Origin: an uncultured Streptomyces sp. | GTDB lineage: Bacteria > Actinomycetota > Actinomycetes > Streptomycetales > Streptomycetaceae | Reading direction: 5' to 3' | NCBI RefSeq assembly: GCF_947488945.1 | Contig: NZ_CANLBS010000001.1 | Coordinates: 248,001 to 312,000 of the forward strand | DNA length: 64,000 bases | Notes under the pieces: model-generated | What the model saw: the letters and a program-made list of their open reading frames with translations, nothing else | What the model was told of the DNA's origin: nothing | Databases searched by the model: none | Program-made: the position numbers and the translations under genes | Shown: in pieces, positions 43,580 through 52,676 of the stretch | Layout: every line of letters begins with the position of its first letter | Position numbering within the stretch: position 1 is the first letter of the stretch

Positions 43580-44500
43580 TCACAGGGACAGGACGACCTT
43601 GCCGTTGACCTTGCGGTCGAGCAGGGCGGCCACGGCGGCGTGCGGATCGGTCCAGGGCGCGACCAGGCCGGGTTCGGCGGCCAGGCGGCCTCCGGCGGCG
43701 AGGCGGAGCACCAGGCCGAGGTCCTCGGGCACGGGCCTGCGGGTGATCTCGTCGAGCAGGTACAGGTATTCGATGCGGACGCCGGGGCGGGCGTGGCCCC
43801 AGTCGGCGGGCAGCCGCAGTTCGGCGCGGACGGTGTTGCCGAAGACCGCGGCCACGCCGCCGGGGCCGAGGCGGCGGTAGCCCTCGGTGAACACCTCGCC
43901 GCCGACGCTGTCCACCAGGACGTCGAAGGGGCCGGCGGGGGGTTGCCCGTAACCGACGGCGGTTCTCGCGCCGAAGTCCTCCAGTCCCGCGGCACGGCCG
44001 GCGGAGCCGACCCAGCCGGTGACCTCGGCGCCCGAGGCCAGGGCGAGCTGGACGGCGGTGCGGCCGACGCCGCCGCCGGCGGCGGTGACCAAAACGCGCT
44101 GGCCCAGGATCGAGCCGGCGCGCCGCAGCGCGTACAGGGCGGTGAGCCCGGCGACGGGCAGGGTGGCGGCCTCGTGGTCGCCGAGTTCGTCGGGCAGGAC
44201 GGCGAGCCGCCCGGTCCGGACGGTGGCGAGTTCGGCCCAGGCGTCGTTGTCGGCGATGCCGGCGACGCGCGTGCCGGCGGGCGGGCCGCTGCCGTCCGCG
44301 GCGGCGGTGAGCACCGTGCCCACCAGGTCCAGGCCGAGCGACGATCCGACCGGCCGGCGGACGGCGAGGAGGAGGTCGGCCCGGTTGACCGAGGTGGCGT
44401 GCACCTCGATCAGGGCTTCGTCGGGGCGGGGCCGGGGGTCGGGTACGGAGCTCAGCTCCAGGGCGAGCGGATCGAGCCCGGTGGTTACGAGTGCCTTCAT
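43580..44500 (-). CDS. MDR-family NADPH oxidoreductase, first gene of the ketoreductase operon
   Basis: 306 aa. The catalytic domain starts [20 protein letters not shown]; the cofactor motif is [20 protein letters not shown] (about 140-160), and the C-terminus ends [12 protein letters not shown] as in quinone reductases. It is only distantly like the next gene, so the pair is not a recent duplicate. It is preceded by a SARP-type promoter (44536-44567). The substrate is probably a cluster intermediate with an enone or quinone. Confidence 0.87.
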   Translation of the reverse strand: MKALVTTGLDPLALELSSVPDPRPRPDEALIEVHATSVNRADLLLAVRRPVGSSLGLDLVGTVLTAAADGSGPPAGTRVAGIADNDAWAELATVRTGRLAVLPDELGDHEAATLPVAGLTALYALRRAGSILGQRVLVTAAGGGVGRTAVQLALASGAEVTGWVGSAGRAAGLEDFGARTAVGYGQPPAGPFDVLVDSVGGEVFTEGYRRLGPGGVAAVFGNTVRAELRLPADWGHARPGVRIEYLYLLDEITRRPVPEDLGLVLRLAAGGRLAAEPGLVAPWTDPHAAVAALLDRKVNGKVVLSL

Positions 44501-44535
44501 GGTTCCTCGTCATGACGTCCGACAGGTGTCCCCAG

Positions 44536-44567
44536 GTCTATGCGGCGGCGCTGGATTCCTGGTCCAG
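44536..44567 (-). promoter_or_regulatory. SARP-type promoter of the ketoreductase operon
   Basis: On the minus strand CTGGACC (44567-44561) and ATCCAGC (44556-44550) start 11 bp apart, and the -10-like CATAGAC (44542-44536) begins 8 bp beyond the second. Two heptamers one helical turn apart, ending about 8 bp before a -10, is the SARP arrangement. The operon start codon is 36 bp downstream. Confidence 0.65.
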
Positions 44568-44696
44568 CCGTCGTGGGGCCGCGCGGCGCGGTGCTCCGGG
44601 CGCGCGGAGGCCCGCCCGGCGGGATGCCGGACGGGCCGTGCGGGCCGTACGCGGACCGGCGGCGCCCCGCGGGGAGGCGCGGCGGCCGGCGGCCGG

Positions 44697-44759
44697 GTGC
44701 GGACGGGTTCGGGTGCGGAAGGGCTCGGGGGCCGACGGGTTCGGGACGGCCGGGTTCGG
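44697..44759. repeat. 16-bp degenerate tandem repeat after the MFS gene
   Basis: Four consecutive units resembling GTGCGGACGGGTTCGG lie just downstream of the MFS exporter stop, in the 267-bp gap before the ketoreductase operon. Confidence 0.75.
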
Positions 44760-44767
44760 GCGCGGGC

Positions 44768-46351
44768 TCAGGTGCGGCCGGCGACCTGGTCTCCGGTGGC
44801 GGGGCCGGGGACGTTCGCGCCGGGGGTGTCCGGCCCGTCGCCGGGCGCCGCCGGTGCCGCGGCCCGGAAGGAGCCGGGCAGCCAGAGTGCGGCGAGTGCC
44901 GCGACCAGGGCGAAGAGGATGACGGCGAGGTAGGTGCCCGCGTAGGCGGAGGCGGGGTGGCCGTCGCCGTCCGGCAGGCGCTCCTGAAGGGTGAGGGCGA
45001 TCGCCGCGATGCCGATCGCGCCGCCGATCTGGTTGAAGATGAACAGGGCGCTGGTGGCGCGGGGCGCGGCGGCCTCTCCGACGGCCTGGTACATGAAGGC
45101 CATGGTGCCGGGAGCGGTGAGGCCGATACCGAAGCCGGTGACGCCGAACGCGACGGACAGCAGCGCGGTGTTGGTGTCGGAGCCGGCCTGTGCGAGCACC
45201 AGGCTGCCGAGCGCGGTCAGCACCATGCCGACGGTGGACGTGAGGCGGGCGGTCACCTTGTCGGCGGTCTTGCCGGAGGTGATGGCTCCGGCCGCGCCGA
45301 GCACGCCGGAGGGGATGAGCAGCAGGCCCGCGTGCAGGGCTCCGAAGCCGCGGGACTGCTGGTAGTACAGCGGCGTGAGGAAGAGCAGGGCGTTGGCGAC
45401 GGCGCCGACGAAGAACATGGTGACGACGGCCATGGTGAAGCCGCGCAGCGAGAACATCCGGACGTCGATCAGCGGGGTGCCGGCCGTCCGCAGGGCGTGC
45501 ACGACGTAGCCGACCAGGAGCACGACGCCCGCGGCGACCGCGACGACGACCTTGGGCGAGGAGGCGTCGCCGGTGTGGGCGGCGGTGGTGATGCCGTAGA
45601 CGAGCGCGGCGAAGCCGGGTGACAGCAGCACGAGTCCGAGGACGTCGAGCGACTGGTCGGGGCGTCCGCCGTGCAGGCTCTTGGGCAGGGTGCGCAGGGC
45701 CAGGAAGAGGGCGACCAGTCCGATCGGCAGGTTGAGCAGGAACATCCAGCGCCAGCTGAAGGCGTCCACCAGGACGCCGCCGAGGACGGGGCCGAGGATC
45801 GGGCCGACGGTGAGCGGGATGGAGATGAGGGCCATCGCCTTGGCGACCCGCGCCGGTCCGGCGGCGGTGGCCAGCACGCTCTGCACGACGGGGACGATCA
45901 TGCCGCCGCCGAGTCCCTGGAGCACCCGGAAGGCGATCAGCGACTCCGCGGACCAGGCGAGGCCGGAGAGCAGCGAGCCGAGGACGAAGACGGAGACCGC
46001 CACCAGCCACATGGTGCGGCCGCCGAAGCGGTCCACCGCCCAGCCGGCGAACGGGGTGGCCACCGCGACGGCGAGGAGGTAGCCGGCGGTGACCCACTGG
46101 ATCGTCGCGAGCGGTGAACCGAACTCGCCCGTCAGGGTTTTGACGCCCACGTTGACGATTGTCTCGTCCAGCAGGGCCATCAGCAGGGCCAGCAGGAGGA
46201 CGACCGCCATGCGCATGAACGCCGGGTCGAGCTTGTCGGAGTTGACGGAGGGTTCCGCCCCGGAGGCGACCGGGTCCGTGGCGGAGGGGCCCGAGGGTCC
46301 GGCTCCGGCCTCGGCCGGGGCTTCGGAGGGCTGGGAAGGGGGGTGCGACAT
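44768..46351 (-). CDS. MFS drug exporter, DHA2 (14-helix) family
   Basis: 527 aa with about 14 hydrophobic segments. Motif A-like GWAVDRFGGRTMW, motif C-like GPILGPVLGGVLVDAFSWRW and LDETIVNVGVKTL (motif D1 region) are those of EmrB/QacA proton-driven exporters. Start MSHPPSQPSE is preferred over an upstream in-frame ATG at 46459, which lies in the operator region. It diverges from a MarR gene and is probably the self-resistance exporter of the cluster product. Confidence 0.9.
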   Translation of the reverse strand: MSHPPSQPSEAPAEAGAGPSGPSATDPVASGAEPSVNSDKLDPAFMRMAVVLLLALLMALLDETIVNVGVKTLTGEFGSPLATIQWVTAGYLLAVAVATPFAGWAVDRFGGRTMWLVAVSVFVLGSLLSGLAWSAESLIAFRVLQGLGGGMIVPVVQSVLATAAGPARVAKAMALISIPLTVGPILGPVLGGVLVDAFSWRWMFLLNLPIGLVALFLALRTLPKSLHGGRPDQSLDVLGLVLLSPGFAALVYGITTAAHTGDASSPKVVVAVAAGVVLLVGYVVHALRTAGTPLIDVRMFSLRGFTMAVVTMFFVGAVANALLFLTPLYYQQSRGFGALHAGLLLIPSGVLGAAGAITSGKTADKVTARLTSTVGMVLTALGSLVLAQAGSDTNTALLSVAFGVTGFGIGLTAPGTMAFMYQAVGEAAAPRATSALFIFNQIGGAIGIAAIALTLQERLPDGDGHPASAYAGTYLAVILFALVAALAALWLPGSFRAAAPAAPGDGPDTPGANVPGPATGDQVAGRT

Positions 46352-46443
46352 GGCGGACCGCCTGGGAGTGGACAGCAGGGACGGGGGTACGGCGGGCACG
46401 CCGCCGGGCGGCGCGCCGTCTCGCCCGACCACGATAGACACAG

Positions 46444-46459
46444 ATGCAGGCGCATGCAT
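46444..46459. promoter_or_regulatory. candidate MarR operator near the MFS promoter
   Basis: ATGCA-N6-TGCAT palindrome, adjoining a GATAAT hexamer (46467-46462, minus strand) that may be the MFS -10. Its arms match the core of the repeat at 46540-46562. Confidence 0.5.
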
Positions 46460-46539
46460 TAATTATCGGGAAGTTAGCTACAGCCATTGCGAAGACTGGC
46501 CCGTTTGCCCCAGGCTGACGGGGAACCCAGTCGATTTGA

Positions 46540-46562
46540 ATGCACACACACGGATTGTGCAT
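46540..46562. promoter_or_regulatory. candidate MarR operator near the marR promoter
   Basis: ATGCACA-N9-TGTGCAT, perfect 7-bp arms, 45 bp before the marR start and just upstream of TACACT (46573-46578), a probable -10. Confidence 0.6.
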
Positions 46563-46607
46563 GCATCTTGGCTACACTGAGGGGAGACGACGAAAGGGGA
46601 GGCCGCC

Positions 46608-47066
46608 GTGACCGGTGACCCGCAGGCCGGACAGCCCGACGAGTTCGACAGGTGGCGCCGGCAGACCCTGCTGGTCGGCCAGGTCAACCAGCAGCTCGAC
46701 CGGTTGCTGGTGAGCGAGTTCCAGGTGTCCCTGCCGGAGCTGATGGTCCTCATCGAGCTGCGGTACGGGCACGAGCGGGGCACCCGCGTGCAGGAGCTGT
46801 CGGCGGCCGTCGGGCTCGACCAGTCGTCCATGTCCCGGCTCGTCACCAGGCTGGACAACAAGGGGCTCACCACCCGCGTGAGCTGCGAGCACGACCGGCG
46901 CGGCGTCTACTGCACCCTCACCCCCCTCGGCGCGCGACGCGGCGAGGAGGCCGAGGCGCGCTGCCGCCAGGAGCTGGCCGGCCTGCTGGACCTCGCCTCG
47001 CTCGACGACCGCGCGGCGGCGCTGGTGGCCCGCTTCCGGTACACCGGCGCGGCCATCGCCCCCTGA
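46608..47066 (+). CDS. MarR-family regulator of the MFS exporter
   Basis: 152 aa. The winged helix-turn-helix is clear (RVQELSAAVGLDQSSMSRLV, then DNKGLTTRVSCEHDRRGVYC with the wing). It begins with GTG preceded by AGGGGAGG. MarR repressors leave DNA when bound by the exported compound. It diverges from the exporter across 256 bp containing two related palindromes. The downstream luciferase-like gene follows after 46 bp and is probably cotranscribed. Confidence 0.9.
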   Translation: MTGDPQAGQPDEFDRWRRQTLLVGQVNQQLDRLLVSEFQVSLPELMVLIELRYGHERGTRVQELSAAVGLDQSSMSRLVTRLDNKGLTTRVSCEHDRRGVYCTLTPLGARRGEEAEARCRQELAGLLDLASLDDRAAALVARFRYTGAAIAP

Positions 47067-47112
47067 CCCCTCGTCCCCCTCCTTCCCGTTCCCACCGCGA
47101 AGGAGTTCCGAC

Positions 47113-48120
47113 ATGAAGCTGTCCGTCCTGGACCAGTCAGTGATCCCCGAGGGCACGGCCCCGGCGGCCGCCCTGCGCAACTCCCTCGACCTGGCGCGCG
47201 CGGCCGACCGGGCCGGCTACCACCGGTACTGGCTGGCCGAGCACCATGCGACGCCCTCGTTCGCGAGCCCGGCGCCGGAGATCATGGCCGCCCGGATCGC
47301 CGCCGCCACCACCGGCATCCGGGTCGGCTCGGGCGGCGTACTGCTGCCGCACTACAGCCCGTTGAAGGTGGCCGAGGTGTTCCGGGTGCTGGAGGCGCTC
47401 GACCCCGGCCGGATCGATCTGGGCGTGGGCCGCGGCACCGGGGCCGGCAGCATCGAGTCGCACGCGCTCGCCCCCGGCTCCGGCAGCGCCGAGGAGAGTG
47501 ACTTCCCGGCCAAATTGGCAGAACTCCTCGCCTTCCTGAACGACGGCTTTCCCGACCACCACCCGTACGGGCGGATCCGGCTGATGCCGAACGGCGGCGG
47601 GGCGCCGCAGGTGTGGCTGCTGGTCGCCAGTCCGTCCAGCGCCGCCCTGGCCGCCAAGCTGCAACTACCCGTCTCCATCGCCCACTTCGGCCGCCCGCAG
47701 GCCACCCGCGCCACCGTCGAGGCCTACCGCGCGCACTTCGACCACAGCGGCGGCGCCGTGCCGCGCGTCCAGATCGGGGTCGGCGTCTACTGCGCCCCCA
47801 CCCTCCCGGAGGCCGAGGCGCTCTTCACCTCGCAGCGCCTCTTCCGGCTCCGCATGGGCCGCGGGATCCTGCTGCCCCTGCCCGATCCGCGGACGGCGAC
47901 GGCAGCGCTCGCCGGAGAAGTGGAACCGCTGGCGGACGAGGTGGCCGAGTGGCCGCGGTGCGTGGTCGGCGACCCGGAACAGGTGCACAAGACCCTCTCC
48001 TCGATGGCCGGCGAACTCGGCGCCGACGAGTTCATGGTGCTCTCCACCATCCACTCGCACGAGCACCGCATCCGCTCGTACGAGCTTCTCTCCGACGCGT
48101 TCGGACTTGTCCGCAGATGA
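47113..48120 (+). CDS. LLM-class flavin-dependent oxidoreductase
   Basis: 335 aa luciferase-like TIM barrel. Family motifs: YHRYWLAEHHATPSFASPAP (about 37-56), IRVGSGGVLLPHYSPLKVAE and LGVGRGTGAG. It belongs to the group found across bacteria with MsnO8-like monooxygenases. GAAGGAG precedes the ATG. It probably needs reduced FMN from a partner; the flavin reductase at 58560 is a candidate though 10 kb away. The role in the cluster is not known. Confidence 0.87.
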   Translation: MKLSVLDQSVIPEGTAPAAALRNSLDLARAADRAGYHRYWLAEHHATPSFASPAPEIMAARIAAATTGIRVGSGGVLLPHYSPLKVAEVFRVLEALDPGRIDLGVGRGTGAGSIESHALAPGSGSAEESDFPAKLAELLAFLNDGFPDHHPYGRIRLMPNGGGAPQVWLLVASPSSAALAAKLQLPVSIAHFGRPQATRATVEAYRAHFDHSGGAVPRVQIGVGVYCAPTLPEAEALFTSQRLFRLRMGRGILLPLPDPRTATAALAGEVEPLADEVAEWPRCVVGDPEQVHKTLSSMAGELGADEFMVLSTIHSHEHRIRSYELLSDAFGLVRR

Positions 48121-48271
48121 AACGTCGTGACTGGAAACAACAGGCGGTGTTCCGCCGGAGGTGAGACCTGGGCCACATTCGCAACGCCGTTCGAGCGCCG
48201 TCGCTCTAGGGTGGTCGGCGATCGGCATCCGGTGACGACCGCGGAAACGGGGCAGGTGAGAACGCTTGAGC

Positions 48272-51200
48272 ATGCAACCTCTTCCGGCGGACGACTTCAG
48301 GGTTCTCGGCCCCCTGTCCGTCCGGCTCGCCGGCCACCCCGTCACCATCACCTCGCCGAAGCAGCGGGTGCTCCTCGCCTCCCTGCTCCTGCGGGCCGAC
48401 CAGGTGGTCACCTCCGACGAACTCATCCGCCGCCTCTGGGACGACGCGCCCCCGCGCGACACCCGGGCCGCCCTGCACGTCCACACGACCCGGCTGCGCG
48501 CGCTGATGCGCGGAGCCGAGCAGGACGGCCCGCTCCCCCTGATCGAGACCCACCCCGGCGGGTACCGGCTGGCGCTCGCCCCCGGCGCCCTCGACCTCAC
48601 CCGCTCCCGCGCCGCCGCGGCCGAGGCGCTCAGGGCCCGTCACGCGATCGATCCGCATCGTGAACTGGCCGCACTGGAGACGGCGTTGGCCGAGTGGCGG
48701 GGCGAGCCCTTCGGGACGGTCGACTCCACCTCGCTGCGGAACGAGGTGGTGCCCCAGCTCGTCGAGGAGCACCTCGCCCTGGCCGAGCGGCGGTACACCC
48801 TGGCCCTCTCGCTGGGCCAGGCCGGCGACCTCATACCGCAGTTGCGCGCGCTGTGCGCCGAACACCCCCTGCGGGAGCGGCTGCGGCAGCACCTGATGAC
48901 CGCGCTCCAATACACCGGGCAGATCGCCGCGGCGCTGGAGGAGTACCGCGACTACTACCAGATGCTCGACCAGGAGCTCGGGCTGCTGCCGGGGCAGGAG
49001 CTCCGGCAGCTCCACCGCGGCCTGCTGAACGAGGCGGCCGAGCTGAGCGGGCTCCAGGGCGCACCGGGGCCGGCCGCGACCGACGGCGCCGCGCGCCGGG
49101 TCCCGGCCGCCGCCGGGCGGGCCGGCGGCCGGGCGGTGGCGGCCCCCCGCGCCGGGACCACCGGGGAGCAGCCCGGCTCCGGCCCCGCCGTGCTGGCCGG
49201 CCGGCCGGCCGACCCCGGCGCGCCCTGGGTCGTCCAGCGGCAGCTCCCGCCGGAGGCGACCTGCTTCGTGGGCCGGGAGGACCTCCTGGCGGAGCTGACC
49301 GGTCTGCTCGCGCCGACCGGCCGCGCCTCGGTCCCCCTGGTCAGCCTGGTGGGACCGCCCGGCATCGGGAAGACGGCCCTGGCGCTGCGGGTCGCCCACC
49401 GGCTCAGCTCGGCCTACCCGGACGGCCAGTGGTACGTACGCCTCAGCGACTCGCGCGGCACCGAGCGCCCCTCGCACGAGGTCGTCGCGGACCTGCTGCA
49501 CGCCTCCGGGATGGACGTGTCGGGGCTGCCCAGGGAGCGCCAGCAGCTCACCGGGATGCTGCGCAGCAGGCTGGCCGACCGCCGGGTGCTGATCGTCCTC
49601 GACGACGTGCAGAACAGCGGACGGATCGCGGATCTGCTGCCCGGCACCCCGAGCAGCGCGGTCCTCACGCTGCACCGGGCCTACTCCACCGAGCTGGTGG
49701 CCGTCCACGGGGCCCGCGTGCTGACGTTGAACCTGATCTCGCACGAGGAGGCGGCGGACCTGATCACCATGGTCCTCGACCGCGACGAGGCGCAGATGCC
49801 CCGCGCGGCCGTCGCCGAACTGGTGCAGCTGTGCGACCGGCTGCCACTGGCCCTGCGGATCGTCGGGGGCCATCTGGCGGGCCGCCCCTGGCTCTCGGTC
49901 CAGTCGTTCGTCGAGGAGCTGCGCGAGGGCGGCCGGCAGGGCGTGCTCGACCTGGGCGACAGCCCCACCACGGCGCTGCGGGCGGCGTTCGGGCTGGCGT
50001 ACCGCTCGCTGCCGGCGCTCTCACAGCGCTTCTTCCGGCTGCTCGGCGGCGTCTGCGACATGTCCTTCACCCCGCACACCGCCGCCCAACTGGCCGACTG
50101 CTCGCCGGTGCTGGCCGCCGGGCTGCTGGACAAGCTCGCCGCCGCACAGCTCCTGGAGGTCGAGTCGGCCCGCACCTACCGCTTCCACAGCCTGATCGGG
50201 CTGTACGCGGCCGAGCGCGGCCGGGGCGAGGACACCGCCGCCGAGCGGCGCGAGGCCCTGGAGCGGCTGTGCCAGTGGTACCTGCGGCGCACCGAGGAGG
50301 CCGTGCGGTCCTGCTACCCGGGGTTCATCCGCCTCTATCCGCCGCAGGCCCCGCTGCCCGGGGACACCGTGGCCCCGCGGGCCGCCCAGTGCTGGCTGCG
50401 CTCGGAGCACGCGAACCTGATGGCCTTGGTGGAGCGGGCGGCGAAGGCGCCGATGCACGAGGCGTGCGTCCGCCTCGCCGACATGCTGCGCGGCTACTTC
50501 ATGCTGGGACGGCTCCAGGCGGACTGGCTCACGGTGGCCCGCGCGGGACTGCGCGCGGCCGAGCAGCTCGGGGACCGGCGGGCCGAGGCGGTGATGCGGC
50601 TCTGCGTGGGACTGGCCCTCCAGGGCGGCAACGACCTCGCCGCCGCCGGCGCCCATCTGCGGGCCGCACACCGGGAGTTCGTACGCCTGGACGTCAAGGA
50701 CTTCGAGGCCGTCACGGTCAACGCGCTCGCGATGAACCAGTTGCAGCAGCCGACCAAGCACATCGACGGCGCGATCACCCTGCTGGACCGGGGGCTGCGG
50801 CTCAGCAGCGGGCTGGGGCTGCGGCACGTCGAGGCGCGCAGCCACATGTACCTCGGCATGGCCCGTCACAGCCAGGGCATGCTCCCCGTCGCCGAGGCCC
50901 ACTTCCGTGCCTCGCTGGCGATCCTGCGCGAGGAGGGGGTGCACCGCTCGCAGCCGGAGGTGCTGGCCCGCCTCGGGCTGGTCCACACCGACCTGCACCG
51001 CTGGAGCGACGCGGTCGAACAGCTCTCGCTGGCCATGGCGTTCAGCGAGGAGTTCCACACCCCGCACTCCACCGTGCTCGCCTCCTACGGCCTGGCGCAG
51101 GTCCACGCCTGCCGCGGCCAGACCGAACTCGCCTACCGGTACGCCGAGTCGGCGGTCGCGCTGGCGGTGGACCACGGGTACAGCGCGCCGGAGGCGAACG

Positions 51201-51604
51201 CCCGCAACGTCCTGGGAGGCCTGCATCTGCTGCTCGGCCGCACGGAGGAGGCCGGCGCGGAGTACCGTCGCACCCTGGACATCGCGCTGCGCATCGGCCA
51301 CCCCCAGTCGCAGGTCACCTCGCTGCTGGGGCTCGCCAGGCTGGAGCTCGACGCCGGCCGGCCCGCCCGCACGCGCGCGCTGGCCGAGCGGGCCGCGGGC
51401 GTGGCCCGTGCCTCGGGACTGCACCGGCTTCAGACCCAGGCGACCGGGGTGATCCTGCTGGCGAAGGAGTGCGCGGTGGCCGGTCCGGGACCCGGCCGCG
51501 CCGGGGAGGACGACTGCCCGGACCTCGTCGCGCCGGGGCTCCCGCTCTCCCCGGACTGCGGTGGACCGATGCAGTGTGAACGGCGCGTGGCGTCCCCCCG
51601 CTGA
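48272..51604 (+). CDS. AfsR-like large SARP regulator (BTAD, NB-ARC, TPR)
   Basis: 1110 aa. Order: OmpR-type winged helix (about 5-95, SPKQRVLLASLLLRADQVVT, SDELIRRLWDD), bacterial transcriptional activation domain (about 100-245), Gly/Ala linker, NB-ARC ATPase with Walker A GPPGIGKTALALRV (about 365) and Walker B RVLIVLDDVQN, winged region, then TPR-like helices to the C-terminus. Such proteins integrate signals and turn on antibiotic genes by binding heptamer repeats. TTG 48266 is an equally likely start because AGGTG is better spaced from it. TAGGGT (48207-48212) is a possible -10. It is one of three SARPs here. Confidence 0.9.
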   Translation: MQPLPADDFRVLGPLSVRLAGHPVTITSPKQRVLLASLLLRADQVVTSDELIRRLWDDAPPRDTRAALHVHTTRLRALMRGAEQDGPLPLIETHPGGYRLALAPGALDLTRSRAAAAEALRARHAIDPHRELAALETALAEWRGEPFGTVDSTSLRNEVVPQLVEEHLALAERRYTLALSLGQAGDLIPQLRALCAEHPLRERLRQHLMTALQYTGQIAAALEEYRDYYQMLDQELGLLPGQELRQLHRGLLNEAAELSGLQGAPGPAATDGAARRVPAAAGRAGGRAVAAPRAGTTGEQPGSGPAVLAGRPADPGAPWVVQRQLPPEATCFVGREDLLAELTGLLAPTGRASVPLVSLVGPPGIGKTALALRVAHRLSSAYPDGQWYVRLSDSRGTERPSHEVVADLLHASGMDVSGLPRERQQLTGMLRSRLADRRVLIVLDDVQNSGRIADLLPGTPSSAVLTLHRAYSTELVAVHGARVLTLNLISHEEAADLITMVLDRDEAQMPRAAVAELVQLCDRLPLALRIVGGHLAGRPWLSVQSFVEELREGGRQGVLDLGDSPTTALRAAFGLAYRSLPALSQRFFRLLGGVCDMSFTPHTAAQLADCSPVLAAGLLDKLAAAQLLEVESARTYRFHSLIGLYAAERGRGEDTAAERREALERLCQWYLRRTEEAVRSCYPGFIRLYPPQAPLPGDTVAPRAAQCWLRSEHANLMALVERAAKAPMHEACVRLADMLRGYFMLGRLQADWLTVARAGLRAAEQLGDRRAEAVMRLCVGLALQGGNDLAAAGAHLRAAHREFVRLDVKDFEAVTVNALAMNQLQQPTKHIDGAITLLDRGLRLSSGLGLRHVEARSHMYLGMARHSQGMLPVAEAHFRASLAILREEGVHRSQPEVLARLGLVHTDLHRWSDAVEQLSLAMAFSEEFHTPHSTVLASYGLAQVHACRGQTELAYRYAESAVALAVDHGYSAPEANARNVLGGLHLLLGRTEEAGAEYRRTLDIALRIGHPQSQVTSLLGLARLELDAGRPARTRALAERAAGVARASGLHRLQTQATGVILLAKECAVAGPGPGRAGEDDCPDLVAPGLPLSPDCGGPMQCERRVASPR

Positions 51605-51610
51605 CCCTGT

Positions 51611-51663
51611 CGGCGAAAGAGCGGCGAAAGCCGTGGACGCCGTCGGTGAAAGGCCGCCGAAGG
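51611..51663 (+). promoter_or_regulatory. 11-bp phased direct repeats (SARP box) before the second SARP gene
   Basis: CGGCGAAAG at 51611 and 51622, CGGTGAAAG at 51644 and CGCCGAAGG at 51655 all fall on one 11-bp register; the 51633 position is degenerate. This is the helical phasing of SARP binding sites. It starts 7 bp after the AfsR-like gene and ends 64 bp before the small SARP gene. Confidence 0.75.
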
Positions 51664-51727
51664 GGAGCAGCAAGGGCCGGGGCGGAGCATGGGAAGCACA
51701 CCGCAACCCGGCTGCCCAGGAGACGAC

Positions 51728-52558
51728 ATGTACGCACGCGTTCTCGGATCGCTCGCACTGACGTCCGGTGACACGGTCCTCACCCCCCGCGCCCCCAAGC
51801 AACGCCAGCTCCTCGCCCTGCTGCTGCTGCACGCGGGCCACGTCGTCACCGTGGACGAGTGCGTGGACGAACTCTGGGACGAGGCCCCGCCGCACAGCGC
51901 CCATTCGACCCTGCAGACCTACGTCATGCAGATCCGGAAGATCCTGAAGACCGGGGCGTCCGGCGCCGGCGAGGCACCCGGGGGCCGGCTCGGGCTGGAG
52001 ACGCGGGACCGCGGTTACTGCCTGTCGGTCGGACCGGACGCACTCGACCTGCACCACTTCGAGCGGCTGGCCGAACGCGCCTCGGCCGCCCGTGCGGTGG
52101 GCGACCACGCCCAGGAGTCGGAGCTGCTGCACCGGGCCCTGTCGCTGTGGTGCGGCCGGGCGCTCGCCGACGTGCCCTGCGGCCCGGTGCTGCGGATGCG
52201 GCTCAGCGGGCTGCACGAGGTGTGGCTCGGCGCGGTCGAGCAGCGCATCGACGCCGACCTGCGGATCGGACGCCACCACCGGCTGATCCCGGAGCTGCGG
52301 ATGCTCACCCATCGCCGCCCGTCGCACGAGAACCTGCACGCCCAGTTGATGATCGCGCTGTACCGCAGCGGGCGCCCGGCCGAGGCCCTGGAGGTGTACA
52401 CCCGGCTGCGGGCCACCTTCGCGGAGAACTTCGGGCTGGACCCGTCCGCGCGGCTGCGGGAGCTCCAGCAGCAGGTGCTGGGCGCGGGCCCGGTCGCCGA
52501 GTCGGTGTACCTCCCCGAGCCCGCGGGCGTACGCGTCCCGCTGCTGCTGGCGGGGTGA
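51728..52558 (+). CDS. small SARP-family cluster activator
   Basis: 276 aa. N-terminal OmpR-like DNA-binding domain (RAPKQRQLLALLLLHAGHVV, then VDECVDELWDEAPPHSAHST and LQTYVMQIRKIL, about 1-95) and BTAD (about 105-255) make a classical two-domain SARP like ActII-ORF4. AGGAGA precedes the ATG. It lies 123 bp after the AfsR-like gene, behind four phased repeats, suggesting control by one of the SARPs. An upstream in-frame ATG (51689) has no ribosome site. Confidence 0.93.
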   Translation: MYARVLGSLALTSGDTVLTPRAPKQRQLLALLLLHAGHVVTVDECVDELWDEAPPHSAHSTLQTYVMQIRKILKTGASGAGEAPGGRLGLETRDRGYCLSVGPDALDLHHFERLAERASAARAVGDHAQESELLHRALSLWCGRALADVPCGPVLRMRLSGLHEVWLGAVEQRIDADLRIGRHHRLIPELRMLTHRRPSHENLHAQLMIALYRSGRPAEALEVYTRLRATFAENFGLDPSARLRELQQQVLGAGPVAESVYLPEPAGVRVPLLLAG

Positions 52559-52590
52559 GCGGCGTCCGTCCGGCCGCCGGGTCGAGCCGG

Positions 52591-52608
52591 GCTCCACGCC
52601 CGCTCCAG
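52591..52608 (+). promoter_or_regulatory. SARP-type heptamer pair before the SnoaL-like gene
   Basis: GCTCCAC (52591) and GCTCCAG (52602) start 11 bp apart. CAGCAT (52619-52624) downstream may be the -10. The SnoaL-like start is 69 bp beyond. Confidence 0.6.
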
Positions 52609-52676
52609 TGGCGCCGCCCAGCATGGGCCCGACCCGGTGGCGCCGGCCGGCGCCGCCACCCACAGGGAGGAAGACC

